In this document: one piece after another, positions 45,141 to 54,414 of the stretch
Layout: the number at the start of each line of letters is the position of its first letter
Position numbering within the stretch: position 1 is the stretch's first letter
Assembly: GCA_018970145.1 (NCBI GenBank)
Contig: JAGWWY010000005.1
Span: forward strand, 92,873 to 156,872
Length of the DNA stretch: 64,000 nt
Source: Gammaproteobacteria bacterium
Lineage (GTDB): Bacteria; Pseudomonadota; Gammaproteobacteria; Steroidobacterales; Steroidobacteraceae
Reading direction: 5' to 3'
The notes under the pieces: generated by a model
Seen by the model: the letters and a program-made list of their open reading frames with translations, nothing else
Database searches by the model: none
Told to the model about the DNA's origin: nothing
Position numbers and translations under genes: made by a program

Positions 45141-46022
45141 TTAGCCTCGAAGCAACGACAGGATGTACTGCGGTGCTTGGTTCGCTTGCGCCAACATCGC
45201 CGTGCCCGCCTGCGCGAGGACCATGCCGCGCGCGAGGTTGGCAGACTCAGCCGCGTAATCGGCATCTTCGATGCCGGAGACCGCTTCTTGCAGACGCTGG
45301 CTCACGTTCATCAGGTTCGACACTGTGTGCTCGAGCCGATTTACCAAGGCACCCGCTTGTGCACGGTTGGCAGCGAGTTTGTTAAGGGAAACGTCGATAT
45401 TTGCTATCGCAGTTGCCGCTAACGCTGCAGTCGAGACACTTGCAAGTGTCTGGGTCGCGGAAGTGGCGATATTAAGGTCCAGAGCACCCGCTGCAAAACT
45501 TACAGTATTACCGGTCTTCGCGACGTCTGAGCCGACATAAAAACTGAACGAGGTCGCTGTGCTACCAGTCGTACCTGAAGCGGGTGAAGACGGGACGCTC
45601 GAGCCCTGCGCGAGTGTTTGGCGGTTGAAGGCAGTCACGCTCGCAATACGAGTAATCTCGCTTTTCAGAGCCTCATATTCATAATCAGCGTTCGCCCGGT
45701 CAGCATTTTCGTAACTGCCGTTGTTAGCCTGCACGGCGAGTTCACGCATACGAATCAAGATCGACTCGATCTCCTGGGCCGCACCGTCATAGGTGTTCAC
45801 GAGCGATATCGCATCGTTCGTATTACGAACAGCTTGGTTCAAACTGCTGATATCCGCTCGCATCTTAGCGGCGACCGCCATGCCGGCTGCATCGTCGGCG
45901 GCGCTATTGATGCGCTTGCCCGAGGCCAAGCGCTCCATGGCCTTTTCGAGATCCGCACGGTTCTCAGACAGAATGCGTGAAGCGGTGATCGACGAAATGT
46001 TCGTGTTGACTACAACGCCCAT
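45141..46022 (-). CDS. Short flagellin C
   Basis: 293-residue D0/D1-only flagellin. It shares its first 86 residues with flagellin B exactly and its C-terminal 80 residues nearly so; the central region (about 135-205) differs, with a Ser/Gly/Thr-rich insertion SSVPSSPASGTTGS. AGGAG lies about seven bases before the ATG at 46022. Confidence 0.97.
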   Translation of the reverse strand: MGVVVNTNISSITASRILSENRADLEKAMERLASGKRINSAADDAAGMAVAAKMRADISSLNQAVRNTNDAISLVNTYDGAAQEIESILIRMRELAVQANNGSYENADRANADYEYEALKSEITRIASVTAFNRQTLAQGSSVPSSPASGTTGSTATSFSFYVGSDVAKTGNTVSFAAGALDLNIATSATQTLASVSTAALAATAIANIDVSLNKLAANRAQAGALVNRLEHTVSNLMNVSQRLQEAVSGIEDADYAAESANLARGMVLAQAGTAMLAQANQAPQYILSLLRG

Positions 46023-46040
46023 GATCTTCTCCTGGTTGAA

Positions 46041-46064
46041 TGAGGGCGGGCTACCCCGCCCTCA
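46041..46064. other. Leader hairpin of flagellin C
   Basis: TGAGGGCGGG pairs perfectly with CCCGCCCTCA across a CTAC loop. As with flagellin B, it ends a few bases before the ribosome-binding site on the minus strand. The ten-pair GC-rich stem could modulate translation or mRNA stability. Confidence 0.82.
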
Positions 46065-46078
46065 CGTGCTTTCGGCCG

Positions 46079-46104
46079 TTATCGTGCCGACTCTCTAGGG
46101 TTCA
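46079..46104 (-). promoter_or_regulatory. Sigma28-like promoter of flagellin C
   Basis: The minus strand reads TGAA, 14 bases, CACGATAA, the same layout as the flagellin B element with a TAAA to TGAA change. The bases between (CCCTAGAGAG) are shared with the flagellin B copy. Confidence 0.5.
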
Positions 46105-46108
46105 ACGA

Positions 46109-46975
46109 TTAACCGCGAAGCAACTGCAGAATGTACTGCGGCGCTTGGTTCGCCTGCGCCAACATCGCCGTGCCCGCCTGTGCGAGGACCATGCCGCGCG
46201 CGAGGTTCGCTGACTCAGCCGCGTAATCGGCATCTTCGATACCGGAGACAGCCTCTTGGAGACGCTGACTCACGTTCATCAAGTTGGAAACTGTGTGCTC
46301 AAGGCGATTGATGAGCGCGCCGGCCTGTGCGCGATTAGCAGCAAGCTCTGTAATCGCATCATCCAGACTCGCGATGGCCTGCCCGGCGCTCGTCGCATCG
46401 ACGACGCTATTTAAAGTGCTCGACGACACAGCAAGATTCAAATCGAGTGCCTTCGCGGAGAAGGTAATGCTGTTGCCCGTCTTGGCAACGTCGGAGCCAA
46501 CGTAAAAAGTAAACGCGGTGTCAGCGCTCGTAGTGGTGCCATTCGCTGTGGTTGCGCCCTGACCAACCGTCATACGGTTGAAGGCCGATACACCCGCAAT
46601 GCGCGTTATCTCGTTTTTCAACGCAGCGTATTCATAATCGGCGTTGGTCCGATCTGGACTTTCGTAAGTGCCGTTCTTAGCCTGCACCGCGAGCTCGCGC
46701 ATGCGGATCAAGATGCTCTCGATCTCAGCTGCCGCCCCGTCGTAGGTGTTGACGAGCGAAATCGCGTCGTTGGTATTACGAACGGACTGATTGAGGCTGC
46801 CGATGTCGGCACGCATCTTCGCGGCAACGGCCATGCCGGCAGCATCGTCTGCCGCGCTGTTGATGCGCTTGCCCGACGCCAATCGCTCCATGGCCTTTTC
46901 GAGATCGGCGCGATTCTCCGCGAGAATGCGCGAGGCCGTGATCGAAGAAATGTTGGTATTGACTACAACGCCCAT
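46109..46975 (-). CDS. Short flagellin D
   Basis: 288-residue D0/D1-only flagellin, the first transcribed of the four. Ends match flagellins B and C closely (MGVVVNTNISSITASRILAE; final ANQAPQYILQLLRG). The middle differs (GQGATTANGTTTSADTAFTF). CGGGAG lies about nine bases before the ATG. It has a longer and different leader from B and C. Confidence 0.97.
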   Translation of the reverse strand: MGVVVNTNISSITASRILAENRADLEKAMERLASGKRINSAADDAAGMAVAAKMRADIGSLNQSVRNTNDAISLVNTYDGAAAEIESILIRMRELAVQAKNGTYESPDRTNADYEYAALKNEITRIAGVSAFNRMTVGQGATTANGTTTSADTAFTFYVGSDVAKTGNSITFSAKALDLNLAVSSSTLNSVVDATSAGQAIASLDDAITELAANRAQAGALINRLEHTVSNLMNVSQRLQEAVSGIEDADYAAESANLARGMVLAQAGTAMLAQANQAPQYILQLLRG

Positions 46976-47045
46976 GACTAACTCCCGAGGTGCATTACGG
47001 TTCCAGTCGTGCCGAGCTTGGTGCCGCGGCCCGTTCCTGAAAGTG

Positions 47046-47072
47046 CAGTCGTCTGCTCGGGAGATTTCTTTA
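47046..47072 (-). promoter_or_regulatory. Possible sigma28 promoter of flagellin D
   Basis: The minus strand reads TAAAGAAA, 11 bases, GACGACTG. The -35 part and spacing fit FliA promoters; the -10 part matches only partly (G-CGA). It is about 70 bases upstream of the start codon, inside the 196-base gap after the glycosyltransferase gene. Confidence 0.4.
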
Positions 47073-47119
47073 GGGGGTTGGCTTCTTCGAATGGCCGCAG
47101 GACGCGGCGAACGAGATCT

Positions 47120-47138
47120 GGGGAGGCGAGCCTTCCCC
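47120..47138. other. GC-rich stem after the Maf-type gene
   Basis: GGGGAGGC and GCCTTCCCC pair with one bulged base around a GA loop, 34 to 52 bases after the stop of the glycosyltransferase gene. Without a T-tract it is only a weak terminator candidate. It may reduce readthrough from fliD into the flagellins. Confidence 0.4.
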
Positions 47139-47171
47139 CTAGGTCAACTTCGTTAAGTCGACCGCTGGCAG

Positions 47172-49067
47172 CTAGACTTTAGCGGCAAGACGTCGAATGA
47201 CGTCCGAGTACACTTCAAGCAGATCGTCGGCCGCCTGACGAGTATGGCGAATTAGACCTAACAGCAACTGATCTGACTCCGCCCGACTGCGGTTTTCTAC
47301 GCGATCAGTGTACTCATCAAGTGTCATGAGTTTTTCGTTCATGATGGTTGACACCTCGATGACCTTTTTCGACTCGACCTGGATCCGCTCGAGGTCGCGG
47401 GAGAAATCATGCCCTTTGCGAGCACGATCGAGAACTGAGTTGCAGCTTTCTCGCAGCGCACGTATGCGATCCATCCGACGACGTAGCTTCGCAGGCAGCT
47501 CGCTCAGCTTGATCTTGGAAATCGCTTGCGTCACCCTCAACACCGACTCGACCGAGGGCTTCGGGGTAATCGCGTTGGGATCGATACAGATGGAATCGAC
47601 AAACTCTGCACCGGCGATCACGGCGCCCTGCCGGGCGAGGTTATAAAAGCGCACGGGCGTACTGGCCTCCGCCTGCTGCGCGATGACCCGCTCGACCCAT
47701 TCTCGAAACTTGATCATCTCGAGGCTCGCACCAATGGTGGAGCCGTCGTTGGCATCCACCGGGATCAACCCACCGGCGCGAAAATGCGAATCTAACGGCT
47801 GCCGAGAATACGACTTGCCATCCGCGGAAACGACAAAACGATCCCCCGTGCCCGCGCCTGTGGCGTAGAGACGATCTTTGGGGAATCCGAAGTCCGTTCC
47901 TGCAAGGTAGATCTGTCCACAACCGAGTATCAGACCGAACTGGATGGCTGCGTGGACGGCACTACCCGCCGTACCAACGAGCGGCACCTCGATCATCTTC
48001 AACTCGCGAACCAGCTCGGCGGTCAGATCCGATGCGACGAAAGGTACGAGGGGTGCGCTCGCTGCTGCGGACAACATCTCGTCCTCGCAGGCCGCCTCGA
48101 TGACGAAACATCCCACTTTTGATAAATCGACCCCTTCGAGATGTCGAACCTTTTGTTTCGGGTCAAGACAAACGACGAAGTCAGGTGAGATACCGCCAGC
48201 GACAACAGCCCGCAACGCTTTGAACGCGACGATAATCGTGACGTGGCCGGCAACCTCGCGCAGCACAGGAATGGCCTCATCCAGGGACGGTCCGGCTCCC
48301 ACGACGACAGCCGGACGACCTCTCAAAGTGTCCTTGAGATGAAGCAACGAGCGCCCTTGTCGTACCAGCGCAGGAATATTCCGGATAAGTTGAGTCGTCC
48401 AGAGTTGAGCCATCAGCTCGGTGGTATTTCGACCGACGTAAAGAAGTTTCAGCCGCTCATCGACATGAGATAGCACCTTTGCCGAAAGAGCAGGCTCCAA
48501 ATCGCCGAGCACATGAACTCGCTCCGGTCTCACCGCAATGATATTCGGCAGGCGTTGTAAGACTCGATCGAGTTGTTCGATCTCCTTGCCACTGGAGCGA
48601 TCAGCCTCGTCGGTTACTATGGGTAAATCCTGCAGATCGAGTAGCCGTTGATACTGCCTGTCGCGTAAATTCGACAGTATCGATGCGGCATCGGTTCCGC
48701 CAACCACGAAAACATCATGATCTGGATCAACAGCCAGTCCCAGCTTGCGGTCGATATCGATCGTGAAGCTCTTGAATTCGAAGACCTTTAGCCAGTCCGC
48801 AAGTAGCACATCGTTCTGCCGGGCTTTCAGGCTCAACTCCAAAAAAATGATCGCTTCCTCGACTGCCGTAGTCGAAAAACGACTCGCCTCTTGAAAAATA
48901 CTTGGCGGAAACTGTGTGAAGGCGATCCGGCGGCGCCTGACATCGTCGAGCTTGCATAGAATATCGGTATCGGCCTCGCCGCCTGTAGCGGCATGCATCA
49001 GCGCATACTGGGCTTTCAAGTATGCGTCGACGACGACGATGCGCTCTGCCCACTCCGACCCAGCCAT
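47172..49067 (-). CDS. Motility-associated factor (DUF115/MptE-like) flagellin glycosyltransferase
   Basis: Maf-type glycosyltransferase. In Campylobacter, Aeromonas and others, Maf proteins add nonulosonic acids (pseudaminic or legionaminic acid) to Ser/Thr of flagellin in the cytoplasm before export. The MptE-like core lies about residues 245-420, with RPAVVVGAGPSLDEAIPVL, GGISPDFVVCLDP, VPLVGTAGSAVHAAIQFGL and IYLAGTDFGFPKDRLYATG. A helical C-terminal region follows. 631 residues from the ATG at 49067 (a GTG at 49073 is possible). It sits between fliD and flagellin D. No nonulosonate biosynthesis genes are in the window. Confidence 0.9.
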   Translation of the reverse strand: MAGSEWAERIVVVDAYLKAQYALMHAATGGEADTDILCKLDDVRRRRIAFTQFPPSIFQEASRFSTTAVEEAIIFLELSLKARQNDVLLADWLKVFEFKSFTIDIDRKLGLAVDPDHDVFVVGGTDAASILSNLRDRQYQRLLDLQDLPIVTDEADRSSGKEIEQLDRVLQRLPNIIAVRPERVHVLGDLEPALSAKVLSHVDERLKLLYVGRNTTELMAQLWTTQLIRNIPALVRQGRSLLHLKDTLRGRPAVVVGAGPSLDEAIPVLREVAGHVTIIVAFKALRAVVAGGISPDFVVCLDPKQKVRHLEGVDLSKVGCFVIEAACEDEMLSAAASAPLVPFVASDLTAELVRELKMIEVPLVGTAGSAVHAAIQFGLILGCGQIYLAGTDFGFPKDRLYATGAGTGDRFVVSADGKSYSRQPLDSHFRAGGLIPVDANDGSTIGASLEMIKFREWVERVIAQQAEASTPVRFYNLARQGAVIAGAEFVDSICIDPNAITPKPSVESVLRVTQAISKIKLSELPAKLRRRMDRIRALRESCNSVLDRARKGHDFSRDLERIQVESKKVIEVSTIMNEKLMTLDEYTDRVENRSRAESDQLLLGLIRHTRQAADDLLEVYSDVIRRLAAKV

Positions 49068-49083
49068 GCCCACACCCGCAGGA

Positions 49084-50514
49084 TTAGTTATCGTTATTGA
49101 AGTTCAGCGAGCTCTTGAGACGCTCGGAGGTTGCCTTGAATTCAGCCAACACGGAATTGAGCGCTGCAAATTGTCGCTCGTACTGGGCTGAAACCCTCTC
49201 CATATACTCATCCAGCTTCAGCTGCTTCGTTTCTACTATCTCCAATTTACTCTCATAGGACTGAGTCACCCGGCTGACGACGCCGGTCGAGGAGAGATAC
49301 TGGTGTGCGGCAACCGCCAAGTCGCCGGCGAGTCCGCTGGGGCTGCCCGAAAAGTAGTACGGTGCCGCGGCATTGTTCGATAGCGCCTTGATGGCGTCCT
49401 CAGGCGCTTTCTGGAAGGCCGCGACGAACTTACTCGAGTCGAACTCCAAGACACCGTTGCGATCGAGTGACACGCCGAGGGAGCTCCAATGCGAGATCTG
49501 CCCGGCAGCACCACTCGACTCCGCCGTTAGTTTGCCACGGATACTGTTACGAATACTCTTGACCGCCGAGTCGCCACGAAGGCTGCCGGCGATATCGTCG
49601 CCTTTAATATTCGGACCTGTCGCGCGTACGATGAACTCCGTCAAGAGATTGTAGCTCTCAACGAAGTTACCGACGGCGGTAGTCAACGCCGATGCGTCGT
49701 AAGCGACCGTCAAATTCGTCGGTGTCGCACTAACCTGCCGAAGGTTAAGCGTGATGCCATCGATAACGTCCGTGACGGTATTGCTCGCTCGCTGGATACG
49801 TAGGCCATTCATGACGAAAACGGCGTCACCCGAGATTTGTCCGCCATCTGCAGAGGCGCTCGAAAAGACCGGTGGCGATACGATCGGATTATTTGCCGAG
49901 TCCTTGAAGCTGATCGAAAAATCGTTCTCGGCGCCGGAAGGACCCTCCAGCACGATCTTGAACGGCGAGGCTGATCCATCGGCAGTATTGACGAGTCGCG
50001 CCGTAACACCCATTTTTTCTTGATTGATCGCCGATACCAAGCCGGAGGCCGTCGTCACATCTTTGGTAATCGCGATATTTTTGGTGACTCCGCCGAGTTC
50101 GATTGCCATCGTCATATTTTCAGCGCTCGTCACGATGCTGGTTCCGGCGGTGTAGCCCGGCACACTCACGCTACGCTGAGGTTTCGCCATTGCCTCCACT
50201 GTCATGGTGTACGTACCCTCGCGGGCGACGGTTGTGCCCGTCCCTGCCGTCACGCCAACCACCGAGGTATTCGAACTCGTCAAACTGAGTTTGTTCAACT
50301 TGGAGACGCTGGCTAATTCGGCAGCGGTATCTTTCAGGGCCGAAAGCGCGCTTTTGAGCAACGCCGTATTCGAAATCGCTACTTCGGCTTTGGTCTTCTC
50401 GCGATCAATCAGCGCTTGCCTCGGCTCCTTGATGGCGTTGACCAGATCAACCGTCAGTTGCTTGGTGTCAAGATCCGCAGCACCCAGTGTTTTAATGACG
50501 TTGGTTTCAGTCAT
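49084..50514 (-). CDS. fliD: Flagellar filament cap protein FliD
   Basis: Cap protein (HAP2) that guides flagellin polymerisation. The FliD N-terminal domain is seen in DLDTKQLTVDLVNAIKEPRQALIDRE and LTSSNTSVVGVTAGTG; the C-terminal domain in VGNFVESYNLLTEFI, LRGDSAVKSIRNSIRG and WSSLGVSLDRNGVLEFDSSKF; and the final helix in ERQFAALNSVLAEFKATSERL. 476 residues, normal for the family. Confidence 0.95.
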   Translation of the reverse strand: MTETNVIKTLGAADLDTKQLTVDLVNAIKEPRQALIDREKTKAEVAISNTALLKSALSALKDTAAELASVSKLNKLSLTSSNTSVVGVTAGTGTTVAREGTYTMTVEAMAKPQRSVSVPGYTAGTSIVTSAENMTMAIELGGVTKNIAITKDVTTASGLVSAINQEKMGVTARLVNTADGSASPFKIVLEGPSGAENDFSISFKDSANNPIVSPPVFSSASADGGQISGDAVFVMNGLRIQRASNTVTDVIDGITLNLRQVSATPTNLTVAYDASALTTAVGNFVESYNLLTEFIVRATGPNIKGDDIAGSLRGDSAVKSIRNSIRGKLTAESSGAAGQISHWSSLGVSLDRNGVLEFDSSKFVAAFQKAPEDAIKALSNNAAAPYYFSGSPSGLAGDLAVAAHQYLSSTGVVSRVTQSYESKLEIVETKQLKLDEYMERVSAQYERQFAALNSVLAEFKATSERLKSSLNFNNDN

Positions 50515-50532
50515 GAGAAGAAACCCGATGGA

Positions 50533-51441
50533 TTACCGAATGGAATCGAGGAGCGATAACTGACTGAGACGCCCGAGCAAAGACTGCGAAGCCTGCATCA
50601 ACAATTCTTGCTTCTGTAATTGGGCAAGCGCTGCTGCAAAATCCAACTCCTTGAGGTCGGCAAGCGATTTTTGTGCGCGAATCGCAGTCTCCTGCGCTTG
50701 TCGTTCGCTAATCTCAAGGCGCTGTTGCGCAGCACCGGTCTTCGCGATCGCGAGCCCGACGTTGTTAGATAGCGCCTCGACATCGCGTAAACCCTGCTGT
50801 CGTCCCTCGACCGCTCCACTGCGCAGCGCATTCTCGTAACTCGTCAGGATCGAGAACATGTCGACGGCCTCGCCGTCTCTTGGAATGCTCTTCCAAACGC
50901 TCACCCCCGGAACCGAGGCGTCCTCGTAACTGGCATCGTTGACCCGCACGCGTAACGGGCTGGTCGATCCTTCGTAAGTCACACTACCATCTGCATTGAG
51001 AACATACGGAATCTCGCCCGAACGGGCACCGCCAAAGACATAACGATCGTCCGCATCGCGCATATTGGCAAGATCGACGAGTGAGCGCTTGATTCCGGCA
51101 ACTTCCTCAGCGAGCGTCTCGAGCACCGCTTGCGGCTGTGGATCGTTTGCACCTCGAAACGCGATTTCCTTCAAGCGATCCATGACCTCGGCGGCGATTT
51201 CGAGTGCGCGCGCTTGCGCATCGACGCCGACCTTAACTCGCGTAACAGCCTTTGTATCAGCCTCCAAAGTTTTCAATCGACTCTCGACCGCTTGGACACG
51301 TCCGACGATATCGGCGGCGTCCGACGGCGTCGCGTAATTATTACCCGTCGCGATCTGACTCTGTAACTGCGCCATATCCGCTGCGTTGTTCGCAAGCTTA
51401 TCGGTCAGTCCTTGAAAAATCATGGATGTCGAAACGCGCAT
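50533..51441 (-). CDS. flgL: Hook-filament junction protein FlgL
   Basis: HAP3, the second junction protein between hook and filament. The N-terminus MRVSTSMIFQGLTDKLANNA and SQIATGNNYATPSDAADIVGRVQ mark the flagellin-like D0 domain; MRDADDRYVFGGARSGEIPY is a FlgL block. The C-terminus ends LLGRLSQLSLLDSIR. 302 residues. Lies 11 bases after flgK. Confidence 0.95.
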   Translation of the reverse strand: MRVSTSMIFQGLTDKLANNAADMAQLQSQIATGNNYATPSDAADIVGRVQAVESRLKTLEADTKAVTRVKVGVDAQARALEIAAEVMDRLKEIAFRGANDPQPQAVLETLAEEVAGIKRSLVDLANMRDADDRYVFGGARSGEIPYVLNADGSVTYEGSTSPLRVRVNDASYEDASVPGVSVWKSIPRDGEAVDMFSILTSYENALRSGAVEGRQQGLRDVEALSNNVGLAIAKTGAAQQRLEISERQAQETAIRAQKSLADLKELDFAAALAQLQKQELLMQASQSLLGRLSQLSLLDSIR

Positions 51442-51452
51442 GAGTGCTTTCC

Positions 51453-54413
51453 TTACAATCGCTGCAGCAACGAATCGAATAGACGATTCGCCACTTGAAT
51501 GACTTGGGCGTTAGCCTGGTATGCCTGCTGATATCTCAGTAAGTCAGCCAATTCCTCATCGAGATTGACTCCCGAGATCTGGTCGCGCCCTTCTCTCGCA
51601 TGATCGAAGACAACTTGTTGGGCATCCTTGGCGATCTCGGCCTGCACGGTGATCGCACCGACCCGATTGACGAGATTTTCATACTCTTGCTGTACCGTCT
51701 GCTTCGAGGCCAACATCGCGCGGTTTCCCTGCAGATTGGCGAGTGCGGCAGCGATACGGTTGTCACCGAGCGGCTCATCCGTTGGCTGAATCGTATATTC
51801 GTCCAGATCTGCCGGAATTCCACTGAGCGAGACCGTCCAATTGCCGTACTGAACGGCGCGTGTTGTGGTGTCGAAGACACCAGCGGCAACCTCGGTGTTA
51901 GTGGCGATATCAACCAGTGAGTAGTTACCACTCTCGAAGCGAAGCTTGTACTCGCGCGCATCCGGAGCCAAGGTCGCAGGGACGCTGCCGGCTTCGTAGG
52001 ACCCTGACAAGTAGACCGACGCCGCCAGACCTTGGTTGTTGACACCAAAGACGAGGAGATCTTCAGCTAGGGCCGCGTTCATCACAAACCCGTTACGCAA
52101 ACCGAGGCTGCGCAAAACGCTCGCAGACTCGGTGGACGGTACGCCGATACTCAGGTTGCGATCGTTGAAGTACGTCTGGGACGTGAGTCCGACAGTATTA
52201 CTGCCGATGACGATCGGCTCGCCAGCCGCACCCTCGCTGTTGGTGAGTACCAAGGCACCGGCAGAGGAAACGGATGCGGTGACACCCGACTCGGTCGCAT
52301 TGATGGCATCGCGAAGATATTGCGCCGGCGTTCGGCCGGCCAACTGCGCAGCCGCGACCGTAAAGGCAACACCGCTGAGCGTGATCGAAGAGGTGTTATT
52401 CAGACTCGCGGAGGGAACGACGATCTCGTGATAGGACTTGAAAACCAACTTTCCGTCCGTTGTCGTCTCGGCGATCGCCTTAGTGCTGGCTTTGTGAGTG
52501 TTGATCGCAGATGCGAGGCCCGTCAGGGTGACGGGTGTCGGCACCGTGATGGACACGGTCTCGCCGTTGATTTGGAGATCCACGGTATCACCGGCCGTAA
52601 AGCCCGCTAAATCAACAACACCACCGAAAATCTTGGCGGGCGTCAAAACACGATTACCGTCGATATCCAATTGGGATCCGGGTACCTGACTGACACCGAA
52701 AACCAGACTCTGATCCAGATAACCGTTTGCACCGGTCTTGTTCAAGTAATCGTCAGAATAGGTCGCGTCGGCATGAAATCCATTCGCTGCGCGAACGACG
52801 CTAGCCGCCATCGCAGGCCCAGCCAACTGACGTCCATCACGGGTGAAGATAGCAAGCTCGCCGCCGGCTGCTGACGTGCTGAGTGCGACTTTAGAGTAGC
52901 CTGCGGGTATCACCGCGATCGGTGTCGCGTTTGCGGTAACGAGCGTGTCGTCGCGCAGAGGAACGTTGCGAGTGAAGGACTGTTCGCCCAGCGGAACCGA
53001 CTTTGGTAACAGATCGCTGATTGATCGGAAAGTCTCCGCCGCGCGCGCCTCACTCAGATGGATGTCTGCAGAACTCGTTCCAAAGTTACGAAGTGCAGCC
53101 TTCGTGACTAACTTGGCGGCACTGGCGACTTCCGCGCCTTCCTTGATTAAGGTACGAAAAGTCGTCGCCGGGTGACTCTCCGGTGTGATTCGGTAGGTGT
53201 CACCATCGCGCGGCGTTCCTTGGATCGAAAACTTCAAGCCTCCCATCACCAGATTGTTGGTTCCTTGAACACTACTACCCGTCTTGAGATCACGTAGCGT
53301 CCAAATATTTCGGGAGGCGTCGAAGCGCATCTCGTAACTGCGCGCATCGACTGCGTTGGAATTGACAACTTCGACACCGAGGCGCGAGGTGCCCGCGTTG
53401 GCGCGCCCGTCCACCACAAAATCTGGCCCAACATAAAAAACATCTTGACCCGGTCGTCCGAGCGAATCGAGGCCCTGGCGATGCAGCTTGTTGACCTCGC
53501 GACCGAAGGCGAGCGCCAGTTCATCCAACTTATCCGCGGTCGGCCCGAGAGCCTGCCCACGAAAATTGACGAGACCACCGAGCGTACCGGTTCGGACGTT
53601 CGCCAGAACGACTGGCTGACTGGCCGCGTCGAGTACGAACTCGGCCTTACCAAAGTCATAAGGATCGAAGGTCACCGTCATCGTACGAGCACGCCCGTTC
53701 TCGACGAGCGCGACGCCGGACGCACTTTCGCCAGCAAAGACGGTTGCGGCGCCACTCGGGCCCAACTCGACCGTCACGCCAAGACCCTCGGAAAGAGCTT
53801 TTAAGGCGGCGTCGCGACGATCGAGCAACTGCATCGGTTGCTCACTATCAGATGCGCGTTTTACCAATTGGGTATTGAGCGATGCAATCTCACCAAGTAG
53901 CGTGTTGATTTCGCTCACCGCTTGGTCCACCTGGGTTCGCGTCGTGCCATCGAGCGTTTCGACGGCAGTGCCTAAGCCACGGAAGCGCGCCGAGAGCCCC
54001 TCAGCGGCTGCCAAAAAACCCGCTCGACTACCAGGTGATGCCGGTGCCGCCTCCAGATCACGAGCAGCGTCGAAAAACGCTTGGAATGCGCCGTGCAGAC
54101 CGGCCTCCGAGCTACCGATGGAATCCTGCAAGCTTTGCAGCTCTTTCAGCAACGCCTCTTCACCCTTAAGAGATGAACTCGCACGCTGTAGATTTTCCTC
54201 GGCGAATCGATCATAAAGGCGCTGAACTTCGGTAAAGCGCGCTCCATTGCCGAGACTGACTCGCGAGAGATTATCCTGACCAGCGGACTCGATCACCGCT
54301 CGTTGCCGAACATAGCCCTCGGTCTGTAAGTTCGCGATGTTATTGCTGGTGGTCGCGAGCGCGCGTTGATATGCGCCAAGACCCGAGACGCCGATACTGA
54401 CTAAATCGACCAT
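51453..54413 (-). CDS. flgK: Hook-filament junction protein FlgK, enlarged
   Basis: HAP1. The N-terminus LVSIGVSGLGAYQRALATTSNNIANLQTEGYVRQ (GLxAYQxAL, NNIAN) and the C-terminus SGVNLDEELADLLRYQQAYQANAQVIQVANRLFDSLL (DEE..L..YQQAYQA) are canonical. At 986 residues it is well above FlgK of E. coli (547) or Pseudomonas (about 680). The extra length is in the outward-facing middle, which has two related modules each ending in an IxG-P-DxDxYxIxP-type segment. Confidence 0.95.
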   Translation of the reverse strand: MVDLVSIGVSGLGAYQRALATTSNNIANLQTEGYVRQRAVIESAGQDNLSRVSLGNGARFTEVQRLYDRFAEENLQRASSSLKGEEALLKELQSLQDSIGSSEAGLHGAFQAFFDAARDLEAAPASPGSRAGFLAAAEGLSARFRGLGTAVETLDGTTRTQVDQAVSEINTLLGEIASLNTQLVKRASDSEQPMQLLDRRDAALKALSEGLGVTVELGPSGAATVFAGESASGVALVENGRARTMTVTFDPYDFGKAEFVLDAASQPVVLANVRTGTLGGLVNFRGQALGPTADKLDELALAFGREVNKLHRQGLDSLGRPGQDVFYVGPDFVVDGRANAGTSRLGVEVVNSNAVDARSYEMRFDASRNIWTLRDLKTGSSVQGTNNLVMGGLKFSIQGTPRDGDTYRITPESHPATTFRTLIKEGAEVASAAKLVTKAALRNFGTSSADIHLSEARAAETFRSISDLLPKSVPLGEQSFTRNVPLRDDTLVTANATPIAVIPAGYSKVALSTSAAGGELAIFTRDGRQLAGPAMAASVVRAANGFHADATYSDDYLNKTGANGYLDQSLVFGVSQVPGSQLDIDGNRVLTPAKIFGGVVDLAGFTAGDTVDLQINGETVSITVPTPVTLTGLASAINTHKASTKAIAETTTDGKLVFKSYHEIVVPSASLNNTSSITLSGVAFTVAAAQLAGRTPAQYLRDAINATESGVTASVSSAGALVLTNSEGAAGEPIVIGSNTVGLTSQTYFNDRNLSIGVPSTESASVLRSLGLRNGFVMNAALAEDLLVFGVNNQGLAASVYLSGSYEAGSVPATLAPDAREYKLRFESGNYSLVDIATNTEVAAGVFDTTTRAVQYGNWTVSLSGIPADLDEYTIQPTDEPLGDNRIAAALANLQGNRAMLASKQTVQQEYENLVNRVGAITVQAEIAKDAQQVVFDHAREGRDQISGVNLDEELADLLRYQQAYQANAQVIQVANRLFDSLLQRL

Positions 54414-54414
54414 A

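Noticed and set aside
46976..47030. Sigma54 promoter upstream of flagellin D
   Set aside because: GG and GC pairs in the GGCACC...GGCACG stretch are one base off the required spacing.
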